Shown here piece by piece: positions 14,957 through 24,271 of a stretch of DNA of 64,000 nucleotides. This DNA comes from Actinoplanes aureus. Lineage in GTDB: Bacteria > Actinomycetota > Actinomycetes > Mycobacteriales > Micromonosporaceae. The notes beneath the pieces are model-generated. The model had not been told where the DNA came from, did not search any database, and saw only the letters and a program-made list of their open reading frames with translations. Each line of letters starts with the position of its first letter. Within the stretch, counting starts at the first letter, position 1. The position numbers and the translations under genes are program-made. The stretch is from positions 372,001-436,000 of the forward strand of contig NZ_JADQTO010000001.1 of the NCBI RefSeq assembly GCF_015704865.1, read 5' to 3'.

Positions 14957-17952
14957 CGTCGTCCCCTTTCGATCCGGTTACGCAGATCCCGTCCGCCCAG
15001 CACGGCCACCAGCAGCTGCACCGCGAGGACCGCACCGGCGGCCGCGAGCAGGGCGCTCGGCCGGGGCCACTGCGGCAGCGGCAGGTCCGGCGGGGTGAGG
15101 CCGGCCAGCGGCAGCCCCCAGCCGGTCAGCCGCCACGCCACCGCGGCCACCAGCAGACCGACCGCGGTCGCGATGACCACCAGCACCGGGTACGTCCAGA
15201 GCGTGGCCTGCCCGGCCGGACGTGGTCGCAGCCCCTGGACGCGCAACGCGGACAGGTCCTCGGTACGCCGCACCCGGTCCACCGCCACGGTCAGCACCAG
15301 CGCCCCGGCGCCGAGCAGCCCGGCAAGGACCGCACTGAGCAGGTAGAACCAGAGGGCGACCGCCGGACCCTCCTTGTCCAGGCTGGCCCGGGCGTCATCG
15401 GCCGAGACGTCGGAGACCATCCGCAGACCCTGTGCCCGCAGCCGCTCGAGAACGTCGTCCGGTGCGTCCGCGCTGAGCCAGACCTGCGGATCCGCCACCG
15501 GCTTCGCCTCGACCGGGAACTGCGTCACGTACTCCAGATCGACCAGGGTCGCCTGCCGGCCCAGCGCGGGCACCGCGGGCAGCGTCGCGACCGGCTTGAC
15601 CGGAATCGAGTCGAAGCTCAGATCGTTGATGATCCAGTCGGCCGGCGCCCGGCCCGCGTAGGCGACCGGCAGCGGCAGGGGCGCGCTGGCCGGCTGGATC
15701 CAGCCGTTCTCGGCGACGCTGGCGGAGACCTCGACGTCGGCCCGGAGCCCGTCCGGCGCGGACGACAGGCGGACCTCCTCGGACGTCCGCCAGCGGGCCG
15801 GGTCGGTCAGCGGGGCCGGCTCGGTGGTGTTCAGCCCGCGGATCACCAGCTGCCCGGCCACATCGGCGGCGGTGCCCATCCCGCCGATCCGTATGCCGGT
15901 GAGCCGGCAGCCGCCCTCGCACATCGGCACGTTCTCCCGGTAGGTGTGCGTGCCCGGCTTCAGCTCGAACTCCACATCGGTTCCGCCGAGCCCGGTCGTG
16001 GACGACAGGAAGACCGCCAACCGCAGATTCGCGCTGGACGTCGCCAGGTCCAAGGCGATGTCCGAGGAGCCGAAGGTGGGGAACTGCGGCACCGGCGGGC
16101 GCATGAGCTGGTGCAACGCGTCCGGGTCCGGGGCGCCACCCGGCCAAGCGGCGACCGCGGCCAGCCGTTCGGTGTCCAGGGCGAGACCGGCACCCACCCC
16201 GGTTCCCCCACCCGGGAGGATCGTGACAGCCATCGCGAACCGCTTCTGCGGGTCGGCGGCCCGGACCCCGTCGAGCAGCCGCTGCCGGGTCACCGGCTCC
16301 ACGGTGATCACCCGGGCGGCTCCGGTACCCAGGTGGGCCTCGACAGCACGGCCGCGAGCGGCGGTGTCCACCGCGCTGGTCCCGTACGCGGCGACCGCGG
16401 CGGCGGCCACCAGCAGGGCGAACAGCTGACCGGCACCGGGGCGGCGGGAGAGCTGGATCCCGGCCAGGGCGATGCCGAGCCGGCCACGCCGCAGCGCCCG
16501 GCTCGCGTACCGGTTGACCAGGGGAAGCAGTGCCCGGGCGGCGAGCAGGGCGAGCGCCAGGATGAGCAGCGCGGGCGCGAACAGGCCGATCCCGTCGAGG
16601 GCGCCGCCGGAGAGGGCGAACTGGACACCGGTCGCCACGGCGAGCACCGCCACCACCGCCTCGGTGACCGTGAACCGGTGGTGGTCGGCCGCCGGAGTCC
16701 GCCGCAGCAGGCCGGTGACCGGGCTCATGAGTTGCCGGCGCTGGGCCGCCACCGCCGCGACCAGGGCGGCCACCGCGGCGGCCGGCGCGTACTCCAGCGA
16801 GGTGAAGGCGGGATCGGTGCCGACGCCGGGGAACAGGACCGCGGCCACCAGGTTGACCAGCAGCTGCCCGGTCAGGCAGCCGACGACGGCGCCGGCCAGG
16901 ACCGCGGCGAGGCTCTCGCCGGTCGCCAGCCACCAGCGGGTCCACCAGCGCGCGCCGCGCAGGGCGACGACGGCGAGCTCGCTCTGCCGGCCCTGCGCTC
17001 CGTAACCGACGGTCAGGTAGATGGTGAAGCAGGCGAGCAGGACCAGCGGTACGGACAGGACCGGCACCAGCAGACCGGCCACCGCCCGTCCCTCGTCGAT
17101 GCGGTCCAGCACCCGGGGGATCCCGGTGTCGAACAGCAGCGAGTCCTGTAGTTCGCTCGCGGTGCTGTTGAGTTGGTTCAGGTCGGCCCGCAGCTCGTCG
17201 AGCCGGTCGATGTCCAGCGTGCCGGGCTCGGCGACACCGTCGATGGCCATCACCGTGATGGTCCGCTTCATCGAGTTCAGCGTGACCGTGTTGGTGAAGA
17301 GCGGCTCGCCCGGACCGATGTCCGGACCGGACAGGAAGTAGCCGTGCAACGCCCAGTACGCGCCGGTCGGGTCGATCGGCCGGTAGGTGCCGGCCACGGT
17401 GAGCGTCTTCGGCACGGCGTCCGGCCGCCAGGTGATCGGGCGGGTGGCCTCGTTCTGCCGGGCCGCTCGCAGGACGATCGAGTCGCCGGCGGCCAGCCCG
17501 AGCCGTTCCGCGGTCTTCTCGCCGAGCAGCACGTCACCCTCGGCGGCCAGGCAGCGGCCGGTCAGGATCCGTACGTGGGCGCAGATCTCCTGGCGGAAGA
17601 CGAGCCGGGAGGGGTAGGTGTCGGCCTCCTCGAGACCGACCGTGGCGACCTCGGCGGAGTGGTAGTAGGTGAACCCGTCCAGGTTGAGCAGGACCTGCCC
17701 GACATCCGGGAACTTGACCTCCGGGGTGCCGCCGCTCTCCGGGTCCTCCCGGACGTCGTGGCTGCGGCGGGCCACCAGGCTCAGATCGCTTGTGGAGGCG
17801 GTGGCGATCTGGCCGTCGGCGATCGCGCGCTCGGCGGCGATCAGGAAGGCCGGCGCCGCGACCGCCGAGGAGACGGCGAGCATGGCGAGCAGGGCGAGAG
17901 TGAGCGCCTGCCCGCGCCGCGTCCAGACCATCGCCAGGACCAGGGAGATCAT
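14944..17952 (-). CDS. FtsX-like ABC permease (second of two)
   Basis: A large membrane protein of 1002 residues. A first membrane segment (about 8-30) is followed by a long extracytoplasmic domain, then a cluster of three FtsX-type segments around 320-460, a further block of segments, a second extracytoplasmic domain (about 570-850) and three C-terminal segments (VALWFYLLSAVLAGLLGAGA and following). This duplicated layout is typical of actinobacterial MacB-like permeases. The start is ATG 17952, overlapping the upstream stop as ATGA; the open frame before it is a non-coding extension inside the other permease gene. It probably exports or senses a peptide or lipid at the cell surface together with the adjacent ATPase. 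Confidence 0.9.
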   Translation of the reverse strand: MISLVLAMVWTRRGQALTLALLAMLAVSSAVAAPAFLIAAERAIADGQIATASTSDLSLVARRSHDVREDPESGGTPEVKFPDVGQVLLNLDGFTYYHSAEVATVGLEEADTYPSRLVFRQEICAHVRILTGRCLAAEGDVLLGEKTAERLGLAAGDSIVLRAARQNEATRPITWRPDAVPKTLTVAGTYRPIDPTGAYWALHGYFLSGPDIGPGEPLFTNTVTLNSMKRTITVMAIDGVAEPGTLDIDRLDELRADLNQLNSTASELQDSLLFDTGIPRVLDRIDEGRAVAGLLVPVLSVPLVLLACFTIYLTVGYGAQGRQSELAVVALRGARWWTRWWLATGESLAAVLAGAVVGCLTGQLLVNLVAAVLFPGVGTDPAFTSLEYAPAAAVAALVAAVAAQRRQLMSPVTGLLRRTPAADHHRFTVTEAVVAVLAVATGVQFALSGGALDGIGLFAPALLILALALLAARALLPLVNRYASRALRRGRLGIALAGIQLSRRPGAGQLFALLVAAAAVAAYGTSAVDTAARGRAVEAHLGTGAARVITVEPVTRQRLLDGVRAADPQKRFAMAVTILPGGGTGVGAGLALDTERLAAVAAWPGGAPDPDALHQLMRPPVPQFPTFGSSDIALDLATSSANLRLAVFLSSTTGLGGTDVEFELKPGTHTYRENVPMCEGGCRLTGIRIGGMGTAADVAGQLVIRGLNTTEPAPLTDPARWRTSEEVRLSSAPDGLRADVEVSASVAENGWIQPASAPLPLPVAYAGRAPADWIINDLSFDSIPVKPVATLPAVPALGRQATLVDLEYVTQFPVEAKPVADPQVWLSADAPDDVLERLRAQGLRMVSDVSADDARASLDKEGPAVALWFYLLSAVLAGLLGAGALVLTVAVDRVRRTEDLSALRVQGLRPRPAGQATLWTYPVLVVIATAVGLLVAAVAWRLTGWGLPLAGLTPPDLPLPQWPRPSALLAAAGAVLAVQLLVAVLGGRDLRNRIERGRRWSR

Positions 17953-20900
17953 CGGCCCTCTCCCCTCGTGTGGCCCTCGTGCATGCCGCGGATCAGCGGT
18001 GCCAGCGCCAGCCAGGCGGCCAGGCCGAGCACCACCAGGGAGCCGAGTGCCGCCAGGGCGACCGCGGCGGCGTCCAGTGGGCCGGGCGGAGCCAGCACGG
18101 CCCAGCCGTCGGTGAACGGCGGCACGGTCCAGTCGGTGAGCGCGACCGCCAGGAGCCCGGCCAGGACACCGCCGAGCAGGCCGGCGAGGACAAGCGCGAC
18201 GGTGCCCGCGTACCCGGTGCCGACCGCGGTCCGGCGGGTCAGGCCCTGTACGCGCAACGCCGCGAGCTGCTCGGCGAGCGAACGGCGGTCGACCGTGACG
18301 GCGACCGCCAGCATCGCCGCCGCGAGCAGGAGCGCCGCGACACCGGCGACCAGGGCGAAGCGGACCACCACGGCGGGGCCCTGCGCGCCGAGCCGGTCCG
18401 CGTAGCCGGCCGCGGTGGCGTCGCCGGTCACGGTCAGCCCGGCAGCGGTCAGATCGGCCACGATGCCGGGCCGGGCCCCGGGCGCCAGCCACACCTGGTA
18501 TTCCCCGCCCGGATCGGACTCGGCGGCGAACCGGCGGGCCGCGTCCAGGTCGATCATCAGGCCGCCCCGGCCGACCACCGGCAGGGCGGCCACCTGGTCG
18601 AGCACCCGCAGCGGTAGCGCCTCGCCGTACGCCATCAGGGTCGGCTCGGTGTCCAGCCAGTCCTCCGGTGCCGGACCGGCGAGCAGGGCCGGCATCGGCA
18701 GCGTGTCCGACGTCCAGGCCTCCGCACCCGGCCTTATCACCTCGGTGGGGTTGGAGTCGGCGGCCAGCCGCAGGGTCCCGTCCGCGGCCGTGACGTCCAG
18801 GGCCGCACCGGTGGTGGCGGCCCGCCACCGGCTGATGTCGCCGAGCAGCGCGGCGTCGAGGACTCCGGTGTCCGTGCCGCCCTGACCGAGCCTCAGCACG
18901 GTGGCCGAAGCCCCGGGCGGCGGCGGGTCGATCCGCCGGTTCCGGTCCGGCGGGGTGGTCAGTTCCCAGCGCACGATCCGGCAGCCCGGCGCTTCGGTGC
19001 ACCCGGACACCGGCACGGTCACCGTGTGCTCACCCGCCGGCAGCATTCCGAACCCGGCGGTCACCGGCAGGCCGGTGCCCTCGTGCTGAAGCTGGAGGGC
19101 GAGCGCCACGGCCGGCCCCTCGCGCCGGACCCGCAGCGTCAGACTGTCCTCGGTGACCAGCGGCATCGGCGGCCGGGTGTCCTCGGCCACGGCGTCCGGG
19201 AACCGGCTCGCCGGGCCGTACTCCGGTCGCCAGGTGGTCACCGCGGCCAGCCGGGCGGTGTCCACCTCGAGGACCTCCTGAACATTGCCACGGTTCCAGA
19301 CCGCCGCCATCGCCTCCCGGCCGCCCGGATCGACACCGCGGACCGCGTGCAGCAGCGCGGTGCGGTTGATCGCCTCGACGGTGAGAACCCGTTCGGCGCC
19401 GAGGTCGGCAATGCTGCGGTCGGCCCGGGACCCGCTCTCCGCCCGCCAGCCACCGGCCGCCGTCGTGAACAGCGCGACCGCCACCACGAGCAGCGCGAAG
19501 ACCCGGTCGGTCCCGGGTGCGCGGGAGAATCGCAGGGCGGTCAGGCCGGTACGCAGGCGCCCGGCCCGCAGCGCCGCCCCGCCGCCCCGGGCCGCCGCGC
19601 GGCTCAGCAGCCGAGCGGCCAGCAGACCGACCGCCAGCGCGACCAAAGCGGGCGCGGCCGGGCCGAGCCCGTATCCGGCGCCGGTCGTACGGGCCTGGTA
19701 GACCGCGGCGGCCGCGATGACCATCAGGAGTACGTCCACCACCGCCGGGCGCCAGGCACCCCGGATGGAACCGGCCCGGGTGAGCAGCGCGGACACCGGC
19801 CGGCCGAGCACGGTGGCCTCGACGGCGGCCAGCACGGCCAGGCTTCCGAACAGGACCGCCGCCACCGCCGCGGCGCAGAACACCAGCGCCGCCTCGCGGT
19901 CGGGTGCGACGGTGACCGGGCCGGCCAGGCCGCGGGCCAGCAGGTAACCGGCCGGGACCCCGGCCAGCACGCCGAGGATCAGCGGCACCAGGTGCTGTCC
20001 CCAGGCCAGCCGGAGCATCCCGAACCGGCTCACCCCGCGCAGCTTGAGCAGCGCCGCGTCGGCGCGCCGCTCGCGCAGGGTGAACCAGCCGGCCAGTCCG
20101 ACCGCGAACCAGGTCAGAATCAGCATCTGTACGCCGGCGGTCAGCACACCGGTCAGAATCGTGTACCGGTCGTTGGTGATGGCCTGGTGCAGCGGCCGGG
20201 CCTGGGTACCCATCCGCAGCTGGACCTGGCCGAGCCGCAGGTCGGCGGCGTCGATCTCGGCGACGAAGTCGCGCCCGCCGTCGCCGCGGAGCATGGCGTC
20301 CGGCACCACGACGTCGTACGCCATGGTCGGCACCCACAGCTGCCGGTGGGTGAACGTGTCCACCGTGGTGAACGCCGGATCCAGCGTGGCCTCGGGGCGG
20401 AACAGGCGATTGGCCCAGTACGTCCCGCCCGGGTCGACGAGCGCGTAGAGCGCCACCACCCGCATGTCGAGCCGGCCGCTCGCCGTGGTGGTGACGATCG
20501 ACAGAACCTCGCCGGCCCGGATGCCGAGCCGCTGAGCCGCCTCGTGACTGATCGCGATCTCACCGCGGGCGGCGGGACAGCTGCCGGTCAGACGGACGTG
20601 CTCGCAGAACCCGTCCCGGTACGCCACCGGCATGCTCGTGCTCGCCGGGCCGGTACGCACGCTGACCGGCCCGGCCATCCCGGCGAGCCCGTCACCGAGA
20701 CCGGCCGGCAGCCCGGACACCACCTGGTCGGTGAACTCGGCCAGTTCGGCCTCCGCCTTGCCCTGGGTCTCGATCCGGCTCTGCACCGAGACGGTGCGCT
20801 GGGCCGGCGGGGCGACCTCGAGGTACGCGGTGGCGGCCTCACCGACGGCGGCGAACGCGTACCACGGTCCGGCTGCGGCGACGGCTGCCGCGAGGGCGGT

Positions 20901-20966
20901 GAGCACGAGAATCGTCAGCACCTGGGCGGCCCGGGTCCGCACCGCGCCGAAGACGAGTGCGAACAT
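17949..20966 (-). CDS. FtsX-like ABC permease (first of two)
   Basis: A 1005-residue paralogue of the downstream permease with the same arrangement: an N-terminal membrane segment (VLTILVLTALAAAVAAAGPW), an extracytoplasmic domain, a central group of FtsX-type segments, a second external domain and three C-terminal segments. Two such proteins with one ATPase would form a heterodimer. The substrate cannot be inferred. Its ATG 20966 begins the operon; GGGGGAGG precedes it. Confidence 0.9.
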   Translation of the reverse strand: MFALVFGAVRTRAAQVLTILVLTALAAAVAAAGPWYAFAAVGEAATAYLEVAPPAQRTVSVQSRIETQGKAEAELAEFTDQVVSGLPAGLGDGLAGMAGPVSVRTGPASTSMPVAYRDGFCEHVRLTGSCPAARGEIAISHEAAQRLGIRAGEVLSIVTTTASGRLDMRVVALYALVDPGGTYWANRLFRPEATLDPAFTTVDTFTHRQLWVPTMAYDVVVPDAMLRGDGGRDFVAEIDAADLRLGQVQLRMGTQARPLHQAITNDRYTILTGVLTAGVQMLILTWFAVGLAGWFTLRERRADAALLKLRGVSRFGMLRLAWGQHLVPLILGVLAGVPAGYLLARGLAGPVTVAPDREAALVFCAAAVAAVLFGSLAVLAAVEATVLGRPVSALLTRAGSIRGAWRPAVVDVLLMVIAAAAVYQARTTGAGYGLGPAAPALVALAVGLLAARLLSRAAARGGGAALRAGRLRTGLTALRFSRAPGTDRVFALLVVAVALFTTAAGGWRAESGSRADRSIADLGAERVLTVEAINRTALLHAVRGVDPGGREAMAAVWNRGNVQEVLEVDTARLAAVTTWRPEYGPASRFPDAVAEDTRPPMPLVTEDSLTLRVRREGPAVALALQLQHEGTGLPVTAGFGMLPAGEHTVTVPVSGCTEAPGCRIVRWELTTPPDRNRRIDPPPPGASATVLRLGQGGTDTGVLDAALLGDISRWRAATTGAALDVTAADGTLRLAADSNPTEVIRPGAEAWTSDTLPMPALLAGPAPEDWLDTEPTLMAYGEALPLRVLDQVAALPVVGRGGLMIDLDAARRFAAESDPGGEYQVWLAPGARPGIVADLTAAGLTVTGDATAAGYADRLGAQGPAVVVRFALVAGVAALLLAAAMLAVAVTVDRRSLAEQLAALRVQGLTRRTAVGTGYAGTVALVLAGLLGGVLAGLLAVALTDWTVPPFTDGWAVLAPPGPLDAAAVALAALGSLVVLGLAAWLALAPLIRGMHEGHTRGEGR

Positions 20967-21002
20967 GGCCCCTCCCCCGGTTTGGGGCGAGGTTACGCGA
21001 TC

Positions 21003-21026
21003 AACCGGCCGTTCGGGGGCCCGGTT
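21003..21026. terminator. hairpin between the CorA-like gene and the FtsX operon
   Basis: AACCGGCC (21003-21010) pairs with GGCCCGGTT (21018-21026) with one bulged base, and TTT follows on the plus strand. It sits directly after the stop of the minus-strand CorA-like gene. It lacks a U-tract in that direction, so it is a weak candidate. Confidence 0.4.
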
Positions 21027-21027
21027 T

Positions 21028-22026
21028 TTACAGCCAGCCGCGCCGCTTCAGGAAGACGTACAGGCCGATCGCGGACGTGGCGATGAGAATGCTGCTCGCC
21101 AGGAAGCCGCCCTGGTTGTCGTACCCGGGGTACGGCAGATTCTGTCCGAAGAAACCGGTGAGCGCGGTCGGCACCGCGATGATCGCGGCCCAGGCGGCGA
21201 GTTTGCGGGTGACCTGGTTCAGCACGTTGCCCTGCTCGGTGGAGTCGGCGTCGAGCAGCTCGGTGATCCGGGTCCGGGAGTGCTCGGTCAGCTCCAGGGT
21301 CCGCTGAGCCTGGTCCTCGACGTCCCGGTAGTACGCCCGCAGATGGTCGTTCACCGGCTCGATCTCGGCCTTGTCCAGCTGGTCGACGACGTCACGCATG
21401 GGCGCGACCACCCGGAGCAGATTGGCCAGGCACTTGCGCAGCGCGAAACCGTAGAGCCGAACCGGACGGGGCGCGCCGCCCTCCTCCAGCAGTTGGTCCT
21501 CGGCGGTGTCCATCGCCTCGTCGATCGACCGGGCGGTCGCGTACTGGCTGTCCACCACGACGTCGAGCAGGCCGTAGACCAGGAAGTTGACGCCGCCGAC
21601 GGCACCCAGCTCGGGGTCGGTGTCCCAGCGTTGGAGCAGCACGTCGATGTCGCCCGGTGACTTGTGCACGGTGATCAGCGCCCGGCTGGTGACGAAGGCG
21701 CTGATCTCGACCTTGCGAAGCTGCGCGGTGGTCCCGTCGCCGTGGAACCGGACGGCGTAGAGGTTGACGAAGAGGTGATCGGCGTACCGATCGATCTTCG
21801 GTCGTTGATGTTCCTCGACCGCGTCCTCGACAGCCAGCGGGTGCAGTCCGAAGTCGGTGGCCACGGCCTCCAGGTCGGCCTGGCCGGGTGCGTAGAGGTC
21901 CAGCCAGACCACCGCGTCCGGGTGGGCGCGCAGCAGGCCGGCGGTCTGGTCGGCGGCGAAGTCCTCCGCGATCACCCGGCCGGCCTCGTAGAGCCGGGTC
22001 CGGACAGGACAGGAAAGTGCGGTCAC
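21028..22026 (-). CDS. CorA-family divalent cation transporter with GQN in place of GMN
   Basis: A 332-residue CorA-family protein: a large N-terminal cytoplasmic alpha/beta domain, a long charged helix (about 170-265), and two C-terminal membrane segments (about 268-292 and 306-325). CorA Mg2+/Co2+ channels carry the selectivity motif GMN at the end of the first segment; here it is G294-Q295-N296 (GFFGQN). The asparagine is kept but the methionine is lost, which may change ion selectivity. The KRRGWL end is the usual basic CorA tail. The gene is transcribed alone, separated from the MFS gene by a strong hairpin. Confidence 0.88.
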   Translation of the reverse strand: MTALSCPVRTRLYEAGRVIAEDFAADQTAGLLRAHPDAVVWLDLYAPGQADLEAVATDFGLHPLAVEDAVEEHQRPKIDRYADHLFVNLYAVRFHGDGTTAQLRKVEISAFVTSRALITVHKSPGDIDVLLQRWDTDPELGAVGGVNFLVYGLLDVVVDSQYATARSIDEAMDTAEDQLLEEGGAPRPVRLYGFALRKCLANLLRVVAPMRDVVDQLDKAEIEPVNDHLRAYYRDVEDQAQRTLELTEHSRTRITELLDADSTEQGNVLNQVTRKLAAWAAIIAVPTALTGFFGQNLPYPGYDNQGGFLASSILIATSAIGLYVFLKRRGWL

Positions 22027-22042
22027 CGCACCACAGTAAGAT

Positions 22043-22074
22043 CGCCGCGGCCGGCCGTGCGACCGGCCGCGGCG
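22043..22074. terminator. strong hairpin downstream of the DHA2 efflux gene
   Basis: CGCCGCGGCCGG (22043-22054) and CCGGCCGCGGCG (22063-22074) form a perfect 12-bp stem with an 8-base loop, starting 7 bases after the end of the efflux gene on the minus strand. It probably ends that transcript before the CorA-like gene. Confidence 0.7.
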
Positions 22075-22080
22075 CAGCCG

Positions 22081-23523
22081 TCAGACCGCCTCCAGGACCC
22101 GCTCCTCGGTGACGGTCTTCGATTGCCCACCACGGCGCAGCATGTAGAGGCTGACCGGGACGCCGACGGCGACGAGCACCGCCGCCACGATGAGCGAGAA
22201 CTGGTAGCCCTCCAGGAAGCGGTGCATCTCGGAGCCGGTGGCGGCGTTCGCCCGGTTGGACAGGATCGCGCCGAGCACCGTCACGCCGAGCAGGCCGAAC
22301 ACCTCCCGGGAGACGTTGAGCATCCCGGACGCGATCCCGGCCCGGCCGGGCGGCAGCGCGTCGACCACCACGGTGCTCAACGGGATCAGCAGGCCGCCGC
22401 CGACGCCGTACAGCGCGAACCAGGGCAGCAGGTCGCCGTAGCTGGTGCCCTCGCCGTACCGCGCGATGCCACCGATGGCGGCGGCCATCACGGCGAGACC
22501 GAAAGCGGTCACCCGGGCGACGCCGAAGCGGGCCTCCAGGCGCGGCGCGAGGACCGCGCCGACGGCGGTGATGATCGCCATCGGGATAAACGCCGCGCCG
22601 GCGCCGGTCGGCGAGAAGCCGAGCACGTTCTGCAGGTAGATCGCCATGTAGAAGTAGATGCCGAAGACGCCGAAGGCCCACAGGCCCATCGCCAGCAGCC
22701 CGCCGGTGAACATCCGGGAGCGGAAGAACGCCAGGTTCATCATCGAGTCCGCGTTGCGGCTCTGCAGGAACACGAACACCACGGCCGCGACCGCGGCCAC
22801 CCCGAAGAACCCGAGGATCAGCGGCGAGGTCCAGCCCTCAGCGTCACCTTCGATCAATGCGTACGTGAGAGCGAACAGCGACACGGACGACGCGGCCAGC
22901 CCGGCCGGGTCCAGGCGTCGCAGGACGCGGGTCAGTCCGGCCGTCCGTTGTGCGGCGCCGTGCCCCGACGGGACGCTGAACAGCAGGATGGCCAGCGTGG
23001 CCACACCGATCGGCAGGTTGATCAGGAAGATCCAGCCCCAGGAGACGTACTCGCTGAGCACTCCGCCGGTGAACGGGCCGACCGCGAGAGCGAGTGCGCC
23101 CACCCCGCCCCAGACGCCGATGGCCGTACCGCGCTCCTTCGGGTCCGGGAAGAGCTCCTGGAGCAGCGCCAGCGAGGCGGGCGCCAGCAGTGCCGCGCCG
23201 ACGCCCTGCACGGCCCGCGCGCTGATCAGCAGACCCTGACTGTCGGCCAGGCCCGCCGCGACCGACGCCACGGTGAAGACCACCAGGCCGGCCAGGAACG
23301 CGAGCCGGGTGCCGAGCACGTCCGCGATGCGGCCGCCGGCCAGCAGCAGGCCGGCGAAGACCAGGATGTACGCGCTGGTGATCCACTCCAGGCCGGCGAT
23401 GCTCAGGCCGAGGTCCCGCTGAATGCTGGGCAAGGCCACGTTGACGACGTTGTTGTCCAGATACGTCATGAAGGTGCCGAGCGCCACCGCGACAAGCGCC
23501 CACCACCGTCGATTCTTTTCCAT
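22081..23523 (-). CDS. MFS drug efflux transporter, DHA2 (14-TM) family
   Basis: A 480-residue proton-coupled exporter with about 14 hydrophobic segments. The first segment contains LDNNVVNVALPS, the DHA2 hallmark, and the loop after segment 2 contains GRIADVLGTR. ATG 23523 is chosen because GGAGG lies four bases before it; an upstream ATG at 23562 falls in the operator. It is divergent from a TetR regulator with palindromes between the two, the classic arrangement for substrate-induced drug efflux. The substrate is unknown. Confidence 0.92.
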   Translation of the reverse strand: MEKNRRWWALVAVALGTFMTYLDNNVVNVALPSIQRDLGLSIAGLEWITSAYILVFAGLLLAGGRIADVLGTRLAFLAGLVVFTVASVAAGLADSQGLLISARAVQGVGAALLAPASLALLQELFPDPKERGTAIGVWGGVGALALAVGPFTGGVLSEYVSWGWIFLINLPIGVATLAILLFSVPSGHGAAQRTAGLTRVLRRLDPAGLAASSVSLFALTYALIEGDAEGWTSPLILGFFGVAAVAAVVFVFLQSRNADSMMNLAFFRSRMFTGGLLAMGLWAFGVFGIYFYMAIYLQNVLGFSPTGAGAAFIPMAIITAVGAVLAPRLEARFGVARVTAFGLAVMAAAIGGIARYGEGTSYGDLLPWFALYGVGGGLLIPLSTVVVDALPPGRAGIASGMLNVSREVFGLLGVTVLGAILSNRANAATGSEMHRFLEGYQFSLIVAAVLVAVGVPVSLYMLRRGGQSKTVTEERVLEAV

Positions 23524-23546
23524 CAGGCCTCCCCCTGTACGGCGTC

Positions 23547-23592
23547 CATGTACAACGTACATGTACCTCGTACATGAGACCTGTACGTTGTA
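23547..23592. promoter_or_regulatory. tandem palindromic TetR operators
   Basis: Two 17-bp palindromes of the form CATGTAC-N3-GTACATG lie at 23547-23563 and 23560-23576 and share four bases. In addition TACAACGTAC (23551-23560) is repeated inverted as GTACGTTGTA (23583-23592). The block covers the space between the divergent efflux and tetR starts, so the regulator probably controls both genes. Confidence 0.8.
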
Positions 23593-23602
23593 TGGTTGTC
23601 AA

Positions 23603-24271
23603 GTGACGGGTGAACGACTGAGCAAGGCGGCCGTGGCCGATCGCGCGCTGCGCATCGCCGACGAGGAAGGCCTCGAGGCGGTCACGATCCGTCGTCTCGC
23701 CAAGGAGCTCGGCGTCACCCCGATGGCCCTCTACTGGCACTTCAAGAACAAGGACGAGCTGCTCCTCGGCGTCGTCGACCATGTGCTCTCCGGGGTGCGC
23801 GCCGATCCGGCGGCCGGCGACCCCTGGCAGAAACGGCTACGGACCGTGTTCGAGACAGTGGTCGACGTGATGCGGGCCCACCCCTCCCTGCCCGACCTGC
23901 TGCACTCGGTCGACAAGCAGCAGACGGAGAGCTTCACCCGCGCGACGAACGACACACTCGCCCTGCTCACCGACGCGGGCTTCACCATCGACGAGGGGTA
24001 CTGGGTCGCCACGTACCTGTTGAACGCCGCCATCGGCCTGGTCGCCGGCCAGCCGGACTGCCCGGCGTCGGTCCCGGCCGAGCAGGTCGAGGAGTGGCGC
24101 CGGCAGAAGCGGATCCAGCTCGAGTCCCTGCCGGCCGACCGCTACCCGAAGATGGTCGAGCTGGCCGCGTCGTACCGGACGGAATTGGACCTCGACCACT
24201 ACTACGCCTTCTCGGTGGATCTGGTCATCGCCGGGGTCGAGGCGATGGCCGCTGCCAAACGATCGTCCTAG
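23603..24271 (+). CDS. TetR-family transcriptional regulator
   Basis: A repressor of 222 residues. The N-terminal HTH (about residues 24-50, TIRRLAKELGVTPMALYWHF) is typical, and the C-terminal part matches the TetR_C ligand-binding domain of the tetracycline-repressor-like subgroup. GTG 23603 is the likely start; TATGGT just upstream could be a -10 box placing the transcription start within a few bases, so the mRNA may be leaderless. It is divergent from the DHA2 exporter. The gene ends in TAG, and the same frame continues into an amylase remnant. Confidence 0.9.
   Translation: MTGERLSKAAVADRALRIADEEGLEAVTIRRLAKELGVTPMALYWHFKNKDELLLGVVDHVLSGVRADPAAGDPWQKRLRTVFETVVDVMRAHPSLPDLLHSVDKQQTESFTRATNDTLALLTDAGFTIDEGYWVATYLLNAAIGLVAGQPDCPASVPAEQVEEWRRQKRIQLESLPADRYPKMVELAASYRTELDLDHYYAFSVDLVIAGVEAMAAAKRSS

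Noticed and set aside
17953..19002. N-terminal extension of the second FtsX permease to 1352 residues
   Set aside because: The added 350 residues are arginine/glycine-rich and lie inside the first permease gene; the ATGA overlap at 17949-17952 is a better start.
19026..21086. A 686-codon plus-strand frame opposite an FtsX permease
   Set aside because: Composition (repeats of GR, HR, QP) is typical of an antisense shadow; no ribosome binding site or family is seen.
21664..23577. A 637-codon plus-strand frame across the CorA and MFS genes
   Set aside because: It crosses two real genes and a terminator hairpin and has shadow composition.
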